From positions 1 to 49,203 of the forward strand of contig JAFGQO010000020.1 in NCBI GenBank assembly GCA_016935615.1: a stretch of 49,203 nt of DNA. The letters are read 5' to 3'. Shown in pieces: positions 34,544 to 41,837 of the stretch (the first letter of the stretch is position 1; every line of letters starts with the position of its first letter). The position numbers and the translations under genes were made by a program. The notes under the pieces were generated by a model. The model searched no databases, was not told the origin of the DNA, and was given only the letters and a program-made list of their open reading frames with translations. The DNA is from Bacteroidales bacterium (lineage in GTDB: Bacteria; Bacteroidota; Bacteroidia; Bacteroidales; UBA10428).

Positions 34544-36274
34544 TTAAATAGGTTCTTTTTCAGTTTTCAGTAAGCCTTCGATTTGCGATAGTATTTGTGT
34601 GTCGGTAAAATGACGGCTTTTTATTGCTCCGGTAGGACAGGTCGATCCGCAGGTTCCGCAACCTTTGCATAGGGTCTCATTTATTACCGATACATGTTTT
34701 TCTTCATCAAAATGGATAGCAGTATACGGACAGACCATGATACATGTCTGGCATCCGCAACAAACTTCTTCATTGATAAGAGCTGTAGTAGCTTCCACTT
34801 CCAGTTTGCCAGCCGCAATACCGGCAAGCACACGTGCACCTGCAGCTTTTGCCTGGGTAATACTTTCTGGAATATTTTTCGGACTCTGACAACTTCCCAC
34901 AATATATACGCCGTCAGTCGTTGTGGCTACCGGATCGAGCTTGGGATGTTTTTCAATAAAAAAGTCATTCCCGCATAAACTGATTCCTGAATGTCTGGCT
35001 ATTTCTTTTGCATCGGTTTGTGCCTCCATAGCTGTCATCAGAATTACCATATCGGCCGGTACTTCTATATCTTCCCCTGAAAGTTTTTCATGCATAGTGA
35101 TGATCATCTCTGCCTGATCTTTTTCAGCAGCTCTGCTGATTTTCGGAAGATTGTTTTCCTGATCGAACATCAGAAACAATATCTTTCGTTGCGATGACTC
35201 GGAATAAAACTCTTCACATCCCTTTCCATATGTGCGCATATCGGCGTAAAGCTCATAAATATTCGAATCGGGCAGCATCGATCGTAACTGATTGCTGTAT
35301 TTGAGGGCAGTATTGCAGCACATTCGCGAACAGTAAGGGTGGTATTTAGAATTCCGGCTACCGACACAGTGTATAATGGCAATGTTTTCAGGTTCTTTAC
35401 CCTGTTGCGTAACCACATTGCCCTGCATAAGCATTTTTTCCAGCTCGAGTGAAGTGATGACACCGGGTAATTTGCCATATCCATATTCGGTTATCGATGC
35501 CGGATTAAAAGCCTGCAAACCTGTTGCGACAATAATGTTTCCAAAAAGCAATTCTTTTTCCTGTCCATTCTGCAGGACTTTCGACTGAAAATTGCCCACA
35601 TAACCGCTTATATCCGCAACAGTCGCATTCAGATAGATTTCGATGAGCTTATGATTGTTAACCTGTCCAATTTTGGGATTCAGCATCTGATGCGCACTTT
35701 CCAGGTCGGGAAAAGTAAGGTCCAGTTTTGCGGTAATACCACCAAGGGTATCCGATTTTTCAATCAGGTAAACCTGCTTACCTGCATTGGCAATTTCAAG
35801 GGCTGCTGATATTCCTGATATACCTCCGCCAATGATCAGGGTTGCAGGATTAACATCAACAAATCTTTTTTCAAGGGCTTCGTGAAAGTGTACCCGGTTA
35901 ACAGCTGCTTTTATTAATGAGAAGGCTTTCAATGAAGCATATTCCCTGTCAATGTGTACCCATGAATCCTGTTCACGAATGTTTGCCATTTGAAAATAAT
36001 ACGGATTCAGGTCCGCCTGCTCCAGGGCTTTACGGAACGTAGGTTCGTGAATGCGCGGTGAACAGGCTCCTACAACAACCCGGTTAAGTTTATATTTTTT
36101 AATATCGCCAATAAGAGTGTCCTGGCCGGGATCAGAGCACATATATTTATAATCACGAGCCATCACAACATCCGGAAGTTTTTGTGCTTCCATAGCAATT
36201 TGCTGAACATCGATCATTTTTGCTATGTTCGAGCCGCACCAGCAGATATATACACCAATTCTTATTTCTTCCAT
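34544..36274 (-). CDS. hdrA: HdrA-like flavoprotein (a): N-terminal and C-terminal Fe-S sites, no middle cluster
   Basis: The ATG at 36274 gives 576 residues and places the conserved opening [14 protein letters not shown] at the N-terminus; an upstream ATG at 36319 would overlap the QmoC-like gene. The N-terminal HdrA domain keeps its cysteines C11, C13, C46 (YMCSDPGQD) and C71 ([12 protein letters not shown]). The FAD Rossmann motif is [19 protein letters not shown] (147-165). The usual inserted ferredoxin and the DCxxCILxP motif are missing; at that place the protein reads [11 protein letters not shown]. Two C-terminal [4Fe-4S] motifs are intact (C505, C508, C511, C515 and C536, C539, C542, C546). 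It is the likely partner of MvhD, which follows 13 bp later. HdrA proteins bifurcate electrons at FAD in other systems. Confidence 0.9.
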   Translation of the reverse strand: MEEIRIGVYICWCGSNIAKMIDVQQIAMEAQKLPDVVMARDYKYMCSDPGQDTLIGDIKKYKLNRVVVGACSPRIHEPTFRKALEQADLNPYYFQMANIREQDSWVHIDREYASLKAFSLIKAAVNRVHFHEALEKRFVDVNPATLIIGGGISGISAALEIANAGKQVYLIEKSDTLGGITAKLDLTFPDLESAHQMLNPKIGQVNNHKLIEIYLNATVADISGYVGNFQSKVLQNGQEKELLFGNIIVATGLQAFNPASITEYGYGKLPGVITSLELEKMLMQGNVVTQQGKEPENIAIIHCVGSRNSKYHPYCSRMCCNTALKYSNQLRSMLPDSNIYELYADMRTYGKGCEEFYSESSQRKILFLMFDQENNLPKISRAAEKDQAEMIITMHEKLSGEDIEVPADMVILMTAMEAQTDAKEIARHSGISLCGNDFFIEKHPKLDPVATTTDGVYIVGSCQSPKNIPESITQAKAAGARVLAGIAAGKLEVEATTALINEEVCCGCQTCIMVCPYTAIHFDEEKHVSVINETLCKGCGTCGSTCPTGAIKSRHFTDTQILSQIEGLLKTEKEPI

Positions 36275-36287
36275 GATGAAAATATTT

Positions 36288-37379
36288 TTATGTTGCGACA
36301 GTAACTGACTCTTTTTCATGTTGTTTTACAAGAGCATCCTTTTTTATTTTTGCAATATAGATAGCGAAGGAACGATACAGGAAATGGGTCCATTTTCCAA
36401 AAGGAACAATCAGGACAGCCCATTGTGCCAGTATTATCAGATGTACAAGATATAACCATAAAAAATTATCAATAATACCTGCATCAATTGAAACGCGTAC
36501 AAGGAAGGCTGTCAGACCCATTAAAAAAAGCCAGATAACAAACAACCAGTCAGATGGATGCGAAAATTTGCTTATTTCACTTTCATGTCTTAATCTTCTG
36601 ACAATAAAAAGAAATGTGACAACAAAGGTTATTACTCCTACGGTATATCCAAGTATTATTGTACACATATTATCAGTACCGAACCAGTTGAGGAAAACCG
36701 TAGTAAATAATAGCATCAGATAGCCAATAACCAGAATAAAGTGTTCAAACCAGCGTAGTCTTTTTTCCGTACATTTCAGCGTATTTTTTTGTGTGAACAT
36801 ATGCAAAATCAAATCCCAGAATGCTGATATGTATGAAACAGCAGGAGCTCTATCATTTCCTTTAATCAGGTTTAGCCATAACATACGCAGGATATTCGGA
36901 AAAAGTATAATAGCCGCAACAGAAAGAATGGCAATAAATTCAAAACGATGCCCAAATTCCATTACCGAATGTATATCGAAATTTTTTACGTATCCCATAC
37001 CAAGTATAGCAATAGCTACCATAATAAATGCAATAATAAGAGCGAGAGGAGAAGTATACAATATGCGCGAAAATCCCGTCCAGTCATAAATTGTAGTCAG
37101 GTATCTGCGTAAGGCCATCATCAATTCCCCCGGATTTGCATCGCGAGGGCATGATTCACTGCAATCGCCACAATAGTAACAGAGCCATGGATCGACATTT
37201 TTATGGATACTATCAGTGAGTCCCATTTGAATGGTTCTTATACTTTTTCGTGGAAACAGGAATCCCTCTTCAGTATGCGGGCAGGTAGCAGTACAATTGC
37301 CACAGTGGTAACATTCGTTCCAGTTGCCAATGCCAAATGGCTTAAGCTTTTCTTTGAAGTTAGGATCAACGCGGTTCAT
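36288..37379 (-). CDS. QmoC-like membrane subunit: HdrC-type ferredoxin fused to a cytochrome b domain
   Basis: This 363-residue protein begins with an HdrC-like domain carrying two [4Fe-4S] motifs (C23, C26, C29, C33 in ECYHCGNCTATCPH and C67, C70, C73, C77 in CYYCGDCSESCPRD). The rest has about six membrane helices with histidines suited to b-type heme ligation (EFGHRFEF, WFEHFILVIGY, HLIILAQW, KWTHFLYRSF), resembling NarI/QmoC. QmoC passes electrons between Fe-S clusters and menaquinone in sulfate reducers. It starts 3 bp after the HdrA-like b stop and ends 13 bp before the HdrA-like a start, so the three are one unit. There is no HdrB-type CCG domain here or nearby. Confidence 0.9.
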   Translation of the reverse strand: MNRVDPNFKEKLKPFGIGNWNECYHCGNCTATCPHTEEGFLFPRKSIRTIQMGLTDSIHKNVDPWLCYYCGDCSESCPRDANPGELMMALRRYLTTIYDWTGFSRILYTSPLALIIAFIMVAIAILGMGYVKNFDIHSVMEFGHRFEFIAILSVAAIILFPNILRMLWLNLIKGNDRAPAVSYISAFWDLILHMFTQKNTLKCTEKRLRWFEHFILVIGYLMLLFTTVFLNWFGTDNMCTIILGYTVGVITFVVTFLFIVRRLRHESEISKFSHPSDWLFVIWLFLMGLTAFLVRVSIDAGIIDNFLWLYLVHLIILAQWAVLIVPFGKWTHFLYRSFAIYIAKIKKDALVKQHEKESVTVAT

Positions 37380-37382
37380 TGT

Positions 37383-39194
37383 CTATTCTCCGTTTAGGGG
37401 TGATAATTCCATAGCTTTCTGCTTGATAGTTTCCAGCGGAATATTCCTAAGGCTTTGAGAAACACTATCTTGTTGAATGCTCTGTATAACACTCAATGCT
37501 GCAGCAGAACCCTGCACAACGGAATCGGGTATATCCTTTGGTCCCTGGCATGTACCTGCAAGTAAAATACCTCCACTTAGTGTGTTGTTGGTATTGCTTA
37601 ATGCATCAGATTCTTTAAACCAGCCATTATCGGAACGTTGAATTCCCAGTATTGATGCAAGTTTTTCTGCATCGGAACCGGGCTCAAGGCCAACTGACAA
37701 TACAACCATATCAACTGATTGTTCCAGTATCTTTCTGTGCTCAATATCTTCTGTCCGGAGAATAAGCCGATCATCTTGTTCTTTGATTTTTGCCGTTTTC
37801 CCTCTGATAAGATGTATGCCTTCCTCCTTGATACGATTATAGAATTCTTCGTAACCTTTACCGAAAGCACGCATATCGATGTAATACTCGTATACCTTGG
37901 TTTCAGGCAATTTTTCGCCGATTAGGTGAGCAAGTTTTAGCGAATACATGCAACATACACGGGAGCAATACTTATTGTAGTTTTCGTCACGGCTGCCAAT
38001 GCAATGGATGAGCGCTATACTTTTGGGCACCGGGCTGTCAGCATTAAAAATCCAGTTTCCTTTTTTGTCCTGCGAACGAAATACAATATTGCCTCCTGTT
38101 GGTCCGGAAGCGTTTACAAGACGTTCAAGTTCAAGCGAAGTGATGACATTCGGATATTTTCCATAACCATACTGTTCCATGCGTCCGGCATCGAATGGTT
38201 TGAATCCTGTAGCAACAACTATATTACCGACTGTTATTTCTATTTCCTGATCTTGTTCATCCAGGTTTATACAATTCTCAACAGGACAAAACTTAACACA
38301 AATGCCACATTTCCCGGTTTGTACGTACCGGCAGGAATCGGCATCGATAAGATACTTATTGGGGACAGCCTGAGGAAACGGAATATAAATTGCTTTTCGT
38401 AAGCTTGCTCCTGAATCGAATTCGCTTTTCACGGATGTCGGGCATTTTTCGGTGCATATACCACAACCAGTGCAGGTTGTAATATCTACCCTTCTGGCTT
38501 TTTTCAGGATTTTAACTTTATAATTACCTGGAGCACCGGAAACATCGGCTATTTCAGAATAGGTCAGAAGTTCGATATACGGATGCTGACTGACGTCGAC
38601 CATCTTAGGAGTGAGAATACAGGCAGCACAGTCGAGTGTGGGGAAAGTTTTATCGAACATGGCCATGTGACCGCCTATGGTTCCGGTTTTTTCGATAAGA
38701 TACACTTTGTTATGGCTGTTGGCAATCTCGAGTGAGGCTTGAATTCCGGCAATTCCGCCGCCTATGATCAAGGTTTCCGGATTCACAGGATTGGGCTCGC
38801 CGAGTAATGATGCCTCGAAGGGAACCTCATACAGCGTACATAGAAGTTTTGCTTTCACCCATTTATTATAAGGCACTCCTTCCGGGATCCCATGAAAAAT
38901 ATCAGTTAAAAGAATATTCTCCGGAGCTTTCCCTGCTTTTTGAAGTGCTTTGGCAAAAAATGGTTTGAGGTATCCTGGCCGGAATCCTGCGATGATGATA
39001 CGATCAATATTGAACTTTTTAATTTCCTCGATAAAAAACTTCTGATCATGGACCGGATTTTCTGAGAAATTCCAGATTTTTGTTACTTCAGGTACAATTT
39101 CAACAGCATCATAGAGTTCCTGATAATCGAATGGGTGAGAATGATTACTGTCTGAGTGAGAAAAGTAGACACCGGTACAAAGTGTTTTCCTCAT
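37383..39194 (-). CDS. HdrA-like flavoprotein (b): middle Fe-S sites present, N- and C-terminal sites lost
   Basis: This 603-residue HdrA/Qmo-type flavoprotein is the first gene of the cluster. Its N-terminal domain has the HdrA fold outline (IDRIIIAGFRPGYLKPF) but not its cysteines: the opening reads TGVYFSHSDSN where a CxCG is expected. The FAD motif is IIGGGIAGIQASLEIANS (143-160). The middle region is complete: DCAACILTPK (C189, C192), a ferredoxin motif with C241, C244, C247, C251, and another cysteine group at C288, C296, C299, C303, C308. The usual C-terminal ferredoxins are absent; the protein ends in a polar helix. It therefore complements HdrA-like a. It probably docks on the QmoC-like subunit. 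Confidence 0.9.
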   Translation of the reverse strand: MRKTLCTGVYFSHSDSNHSHPFDYQELYDAVEIVPEVTKIWNFSENPVHDQKFFIEEIKKFNIDRIIIAGFRPGYLKPFFAKALQKAGKAPENILLTDIFHGIPEGVPYNKWVKAKLLCTLYEVPFEASLLGEPNPVNPETLIIGGGIAGIQASLEIANSHNKVYLIEKTGTIGGHMAMFDKTFPTLDCAACILTPKMVDVSQHPYIELLTYSEIADVSGAPGNYKVKILKKARRVDITTCTGCGICTEKCPTSVKSEFDSGASLRKAIYIPFPQAVPNKYLIDADSCRYVQTGKCGICVKFCPVENCINLDEQDQEIEITVGNIVVATGFKPFDAGRMEQYGYGKYPNVITSLELERLVNASGPTGGNIVFRSQDKKGNWIFNADSPVPKSIALIHCIGSRDENYNKYCSRVCCMYSLKLAHLIGEKLPETKVYEYYIDMRAFGKGYEEFYNRIKEEGIHLIRGKTAKIKEQDDRLILRTEDIEHRKILEQSVDMVVLSVGLEPGSDAEKLASILGIQRSDNGWFKESDALSNTNNTLSGGILLAGTCQGPKDIPDSVVQGSAAALSVIQSIQQDSVSQSLRNIPLETIKQKAMELSPLNGE

Positions 39195-39282
39195 GGTTTG
39201 ATAAGTTTGACATTAAGTTATAATGTACCAAATATCACAATAACACATAAAAATACGTTTTTTCACGTAGTAAATCAATTTT

Positions 39283-39300
39283 TTGTGAAAAAAAGCACAA
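39283..39300. promoter_or_regulatory. Candidate Rex operator between rex and the hdr/mvh operon
   Basis: TTGTGAAAAAAAGCACAA matches the Rex consensus half-sites TTGTGA ... TCACAA with one difference (G for T at the first base of the right half). Its centre is 97 bp upstream of the HdrA-like b start and 122 bp upstream of rex, so it could control both. A 9-bp exact inverted repeat TTTTTTCAC/GTGAAAAAA (39258-39266 and 39285-39293) overlaps it. A weaker half-site TTGTGATATTTGG (minus strand, from 39240) sits closer to the operon over a -7-like GATATTTG. Rex normally leaves its operator when NADH/NAD+ rises. Confidence 0.72.
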
Positions 39301-39413
39301 TAATTTTGTAAGATTGAATCAAGAATTTAGTTTAAATTGCCTGCTATTGAATAATATATAATATTTGGTTCTTTCAGTTTGAATATTAATTATGTACTAT
39401 AAATAAACAGTAA

Positions 39414-40025
39414 ATGGCCTTAGTCAGAAATGATATCAAACGGTTATTGCAATATAAACTGTGTCTTTTACGGTTTAAAGAACTGGGTGTGAGTACTATC
39501 TATTCTCATAATCTGGGTGAAGTGGCAGGAGTAACTGCAGTGCAGGTGCGAAAAGATTTTTCTGCCTATGGTATAAAAGGGAAAAAAAGGGGAGGGTACA
39601 ACATTGACAATCTCCTGGCGTCATTGAACCACATTTTTGGAGAATCACAGAAGAACATTATCATAATTGGCATGGGAAATATTGGCAGGGCCCTGTCGCA
39701 ATACAACGAACGGTTCATCAAAAAAAACCTTCACATTGTGGCTGGTTTCGACATCGATCCTTCAAAACAAAATAAAAGTTATGGCATACCTATTTTTCCT
39801 CCCGAGAAAATCACAGAGATCATCAAAAAGGACAATGTTACTACGGCCATAATCGCCGTGCCTTTTCAGGTTGCACAGGAAGTGTGCAACATTCTTATTG
39901 CTTCAGGAATCAAGGGTATACTGAATTTTGCTCCTGTAATATTAAGAGTACCGGAAAAGATCATTATTGATAATATTAATCTTAGCAATAAGCTAGAGGG
40001 AATTATCTACAACATTGAAGAATAG
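39414..40025 (+). CDS. rex: Redox-sensing transcriptional repressor Rex
   Basis: This 203-residue dimeric repressor senses the NADH/NAD+ ratio. The N-terminal winged helix (residues 1-78) has the recognition segment AVQVRKDFSAYGIKGKKRGGYN, typical of Rex. The NAD(H)-binding Rossmann domain has IIIIGMGNIGRAL (G86, G88, G91) and an acidic FDIDPSK motif ending its second strand. LNFAPVILRVP near the end is also a Rex hallmark. The gene is divergent from the hdr/mvh operon across a 219-bp spacer holding a near-consensus operator, which argues for local regulation. It is followed by a palindromic terminator region. Confidence 0.94.
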   Translation: MALVRNDIKRLLQYKLCLLRFKELGVSTIYSHNLGEVAGVTAVQVRKDFSAYGIKGKKRGGYNIDNLLASLNHIFGESQKNIIIIGMGNIGRALSQYNERFIKKNLHIVAGFDIDPSKQNKSYGIPIFPPEKITEIIKKDNVTTAIIAVPFQVAQEVCNILIASGIKGILNFAPVILRVPEKIIIDNINLSNKLEGIIYNIEE

Positions 40026-40039
40026 AAGGTGAAAAACCA

Positions 40040-40132
40040 CGGTGCAGTGATTTCATCCTGCACCGATTTACAAACGATCTGATCCTGTTTTGTAACAGAA
40101 GATGAATACTGGATCATTCCCCGAATCAGATC
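40040..40132. terminator. Double-hairpin terminator region between rex and the convergent barrel gene
   Basis: The first stem CGGTGCAG/CTGCACCG (40040-40047 with 40058-40065, 10-base loop) is 14 bp after the rex stop. A second pairing GATCTGAT/ATCAGATC (40076-40083 with 40125-40132) encloses a small CTGTT/AACAG hairpin and is followed by TTTTT. It probably ends transcription from rex, and may also serve the minus-strand gene that stops at 40140. Confidence 0.65.
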
Positions 40133-40139
40133 TTTTTAC

Positions 40140-40964
40140 TTAGAATTCAACTCCTATTCCAAATTCTGCATAGCCGCTGAATTGAGTCCATCCGCTATCG
40201 TCATGCAGATCTTCATCGTCATAATCATACCATTCGTCGTAAATGTTGATTACAGCTCCTGCATATACTCCCAGGTTAATATAAAATCCTGATCCGAATC
40301 TCCATCTGTAGCCGGCATTTGTAAGGATAACTACACCTGCATGACTGCCATACCAGTCGTCATAATCATCCGACTCACCATATTCGTACTCGAGTCCGGC
40401 ACCATAGTAAAATTTATTTTTCTGTTGAGCAGCCGGAAAATGCTTAAAAGAAAATCCCAGACTAAAACAAACCAAGGTATTCTCAAAATCATTAACAGCA
40501 TTATAGGCAAGTCCCAAAGCAGTATATCTGAAATGTGGTCCCATGACAAAGGTATTACCAACTCTGAAACCAAGCTCAATAACCGGTCCGAACTGAAGAA
40601 ATCCGGCGGGCTGAAATCCCAGGTGCACTTTGCCCAGTTCGGTATTACGCTGGGAGTATGATGTTTTCGTGGTTTTGGATTCGGGAGTTAACTCCGTATC
40701 CTTTTCAGAAGGTTCAGGAGAAGCAGTGGTTTTTTCATCCCCGGGTTCAGTAACCGTTTCCTTGATCACTTTTTCTATTTCATTCATTTCGAATACAAAC
40801 AAACTTCCGTCTGCGGTTTTGATCTTCAGGTTGGATCCGGGATTCATTTCAGTGATGGTACCTTTAATTATACTGCCGTTTTTAAGATAAACAACATCTT
40901 TTTGCTGTTGTGCATTTGTTATCGCAAAACAAAACAGCACTGTCAGAAAGAATAAATGTTTCAT
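40140..40964 (-). CDS. Exported protein with a small N-terminal beta domain and a barrel-like C-terminus
   Basis: This 274-residue protein has a signal peptide ending ITNAQQ. Residues 22-70 (DVVYLKNGSIIKGTITEMNPG ... NEIEKVIKE) form the short beta module often seen at the start of Bacteroidota envelope proteins. An acidic Pro/Thr/Glu linker follows (about 70-105). The C-terminal ~165 residues are amphipathic strands (LGFQPAGFLQFGPVIELGFRVG ... FYYGAGLEYEYG) ending in GVEF, so an outer-membrane barrel is likely. A cluster of Asp/Tyr (EWYDYDDEDLHDD) near the end may bind divalent metal. No named family is recognised. It is convergent with rex. Confidence 0.72.
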   Translation of the reverse strand: MKHLFFLTVLFCFAITNAQQQKDVVYLKNGSIIKGTITEMNPGSNLKIKTADGSLFVFEMNEIEKVIKETVTEPGDEKTTASPEPSEKDTELTPESKTTKTSYSQRNTELGKVHLGFQPAGFLQFGPVIELGFRVGNTFVMGPHFRYTALGLAYNAVNDFENTLVCFSLGFSFKHFPAAQQKNKFYYGAGLEYEYGESDDYDDWYGSHAGVVILTNAGYRWRFGSGFYINLGVYAGAVINIYDEWYDYDDEDLHDDSGWTQFSGYAEFGIGVEF

Positions 40965-41407
40965 TTTTTTTGATTTTTAGAGGATTATTCATTGATACTT
41001 ATATTTTATTCACTTATGTATAGCAGTTTTTATATACTATATTACGCTTATTCCGTTGAATACAAAACATAGTATTGATATTCGTCTGTTCCTGTTTAGT
41101 AATTGCATGGTCCAGTTTATTATTTGCACAATACAGGAACAGAGTCATTATCAGGATTAATAGTTTTTTCTGTTTTCATTGCAGTTGATATTTAGTAATC
41201 CTATTTATAAATTAATGTAATTCATTAGTTTATAAGGAATGCTTAACTATCTGCCATTTTTTTTACTGTTTGTCCGGGTTTATTTTGTATTCATTTCAGG
41301 CAATACCATATATCTGACCATTTTTTCCCGATTTGTTGCAACTCTGTTCCTGAAAGTGCATTTTGTGTATACATTAGCTGACTAACAGTCATTATCAGGA
41401 ATTCCCC
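40965..41407. other. 443-bp intergenic region with internal direct and inverted repeats
   Basis: No gene is seen. AGTCATTATCAGGA occurs twice (41143-41156 and 41387-41400). CAGGAACAGAG at 41134-41144 is the exact reverse complement of CTCTGTTCCTG at 41342-41352. The spacing of these words suggests a folded RNA or the arms of a decayed element. The region also serves as upstream DNA for the barrel gene at 40964. Confidence 0.4.
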
Positions 41408-41797
41408 TTATTTTCTTATACAGTTGGCCGTACAATTGTCTTCATCATAATAGTCCGCAATAGTATAATGAATGGTCAGTGTATTTTCAGATATGCTTCC
41501 TGATCCGCTAAATGATATACCATCCAGGGTCTGTGGGGGAATGATCAGGGAATTCCCGGAAACGGTTGCATATGCTTTTTCATCCCAATCCCACAAGTTG
41601 CAAATGTTAATGGCATTTTCAGCTTTTGATGATTCGGTAATCTCGATGGTATATGAATCGTCTCCATAACCACAGGATTCAGATGCGTTATAGGTACCTA
41701 AAAATTTGTCCCTGTCGGCTGCAGGCTCATCTTTATGATTGCACCCGGCACTCATAAGAAGGATACCAACAAATAATACTACAATTTTGCTTTTCAT
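41408..41797 (-). CDS. Small predicted lipoprotein
   Basis: The ATG at 41797 gives 129 residues and a lipoprotein signal with lipobox MSAGC (mature Cys at 19); the open frame extends upstream to 41896 but that part overlaps the neighbouring gene and has no signal. The body (DRDKFLGTYNASESCGYGDDSYTIEI ... LTIHYTIADYYDEDNCTANCIRK) has a lipocalin-like pattern of short strands beginning with a FLGTY motif and contains several cysteines. No precise family is recognised. It follows the GGYF-repeat gene by 40 bp and is probably co-transcribed with it. Confidence 0.75.
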   Translation of the reverse strand: MKSKIVVLFVGILLMSAGCNHKDEPAADRDKFLGTYNASESCGYGDDSYTIEITESSKAENAINICNLWDWDEKAYATVSGNSLIIPPQTLDGISFSGSGSISENTLTIHYTIADYYDEDNCTANCIRK

Positions 41798-41837
41798 GAT
41801 CTTAATTTTTAGATGATTAATTATTGCGTTAACTGAT

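Noticed and set aside
34544..39194. Sulfate-reduction locus (QmoABC with APS reductase)
   Set aside because: The proteins are Qmo-like, but no apr, sat or dsr gene is present and the cluster continues directly into MvhD, MvhG and MvhA.
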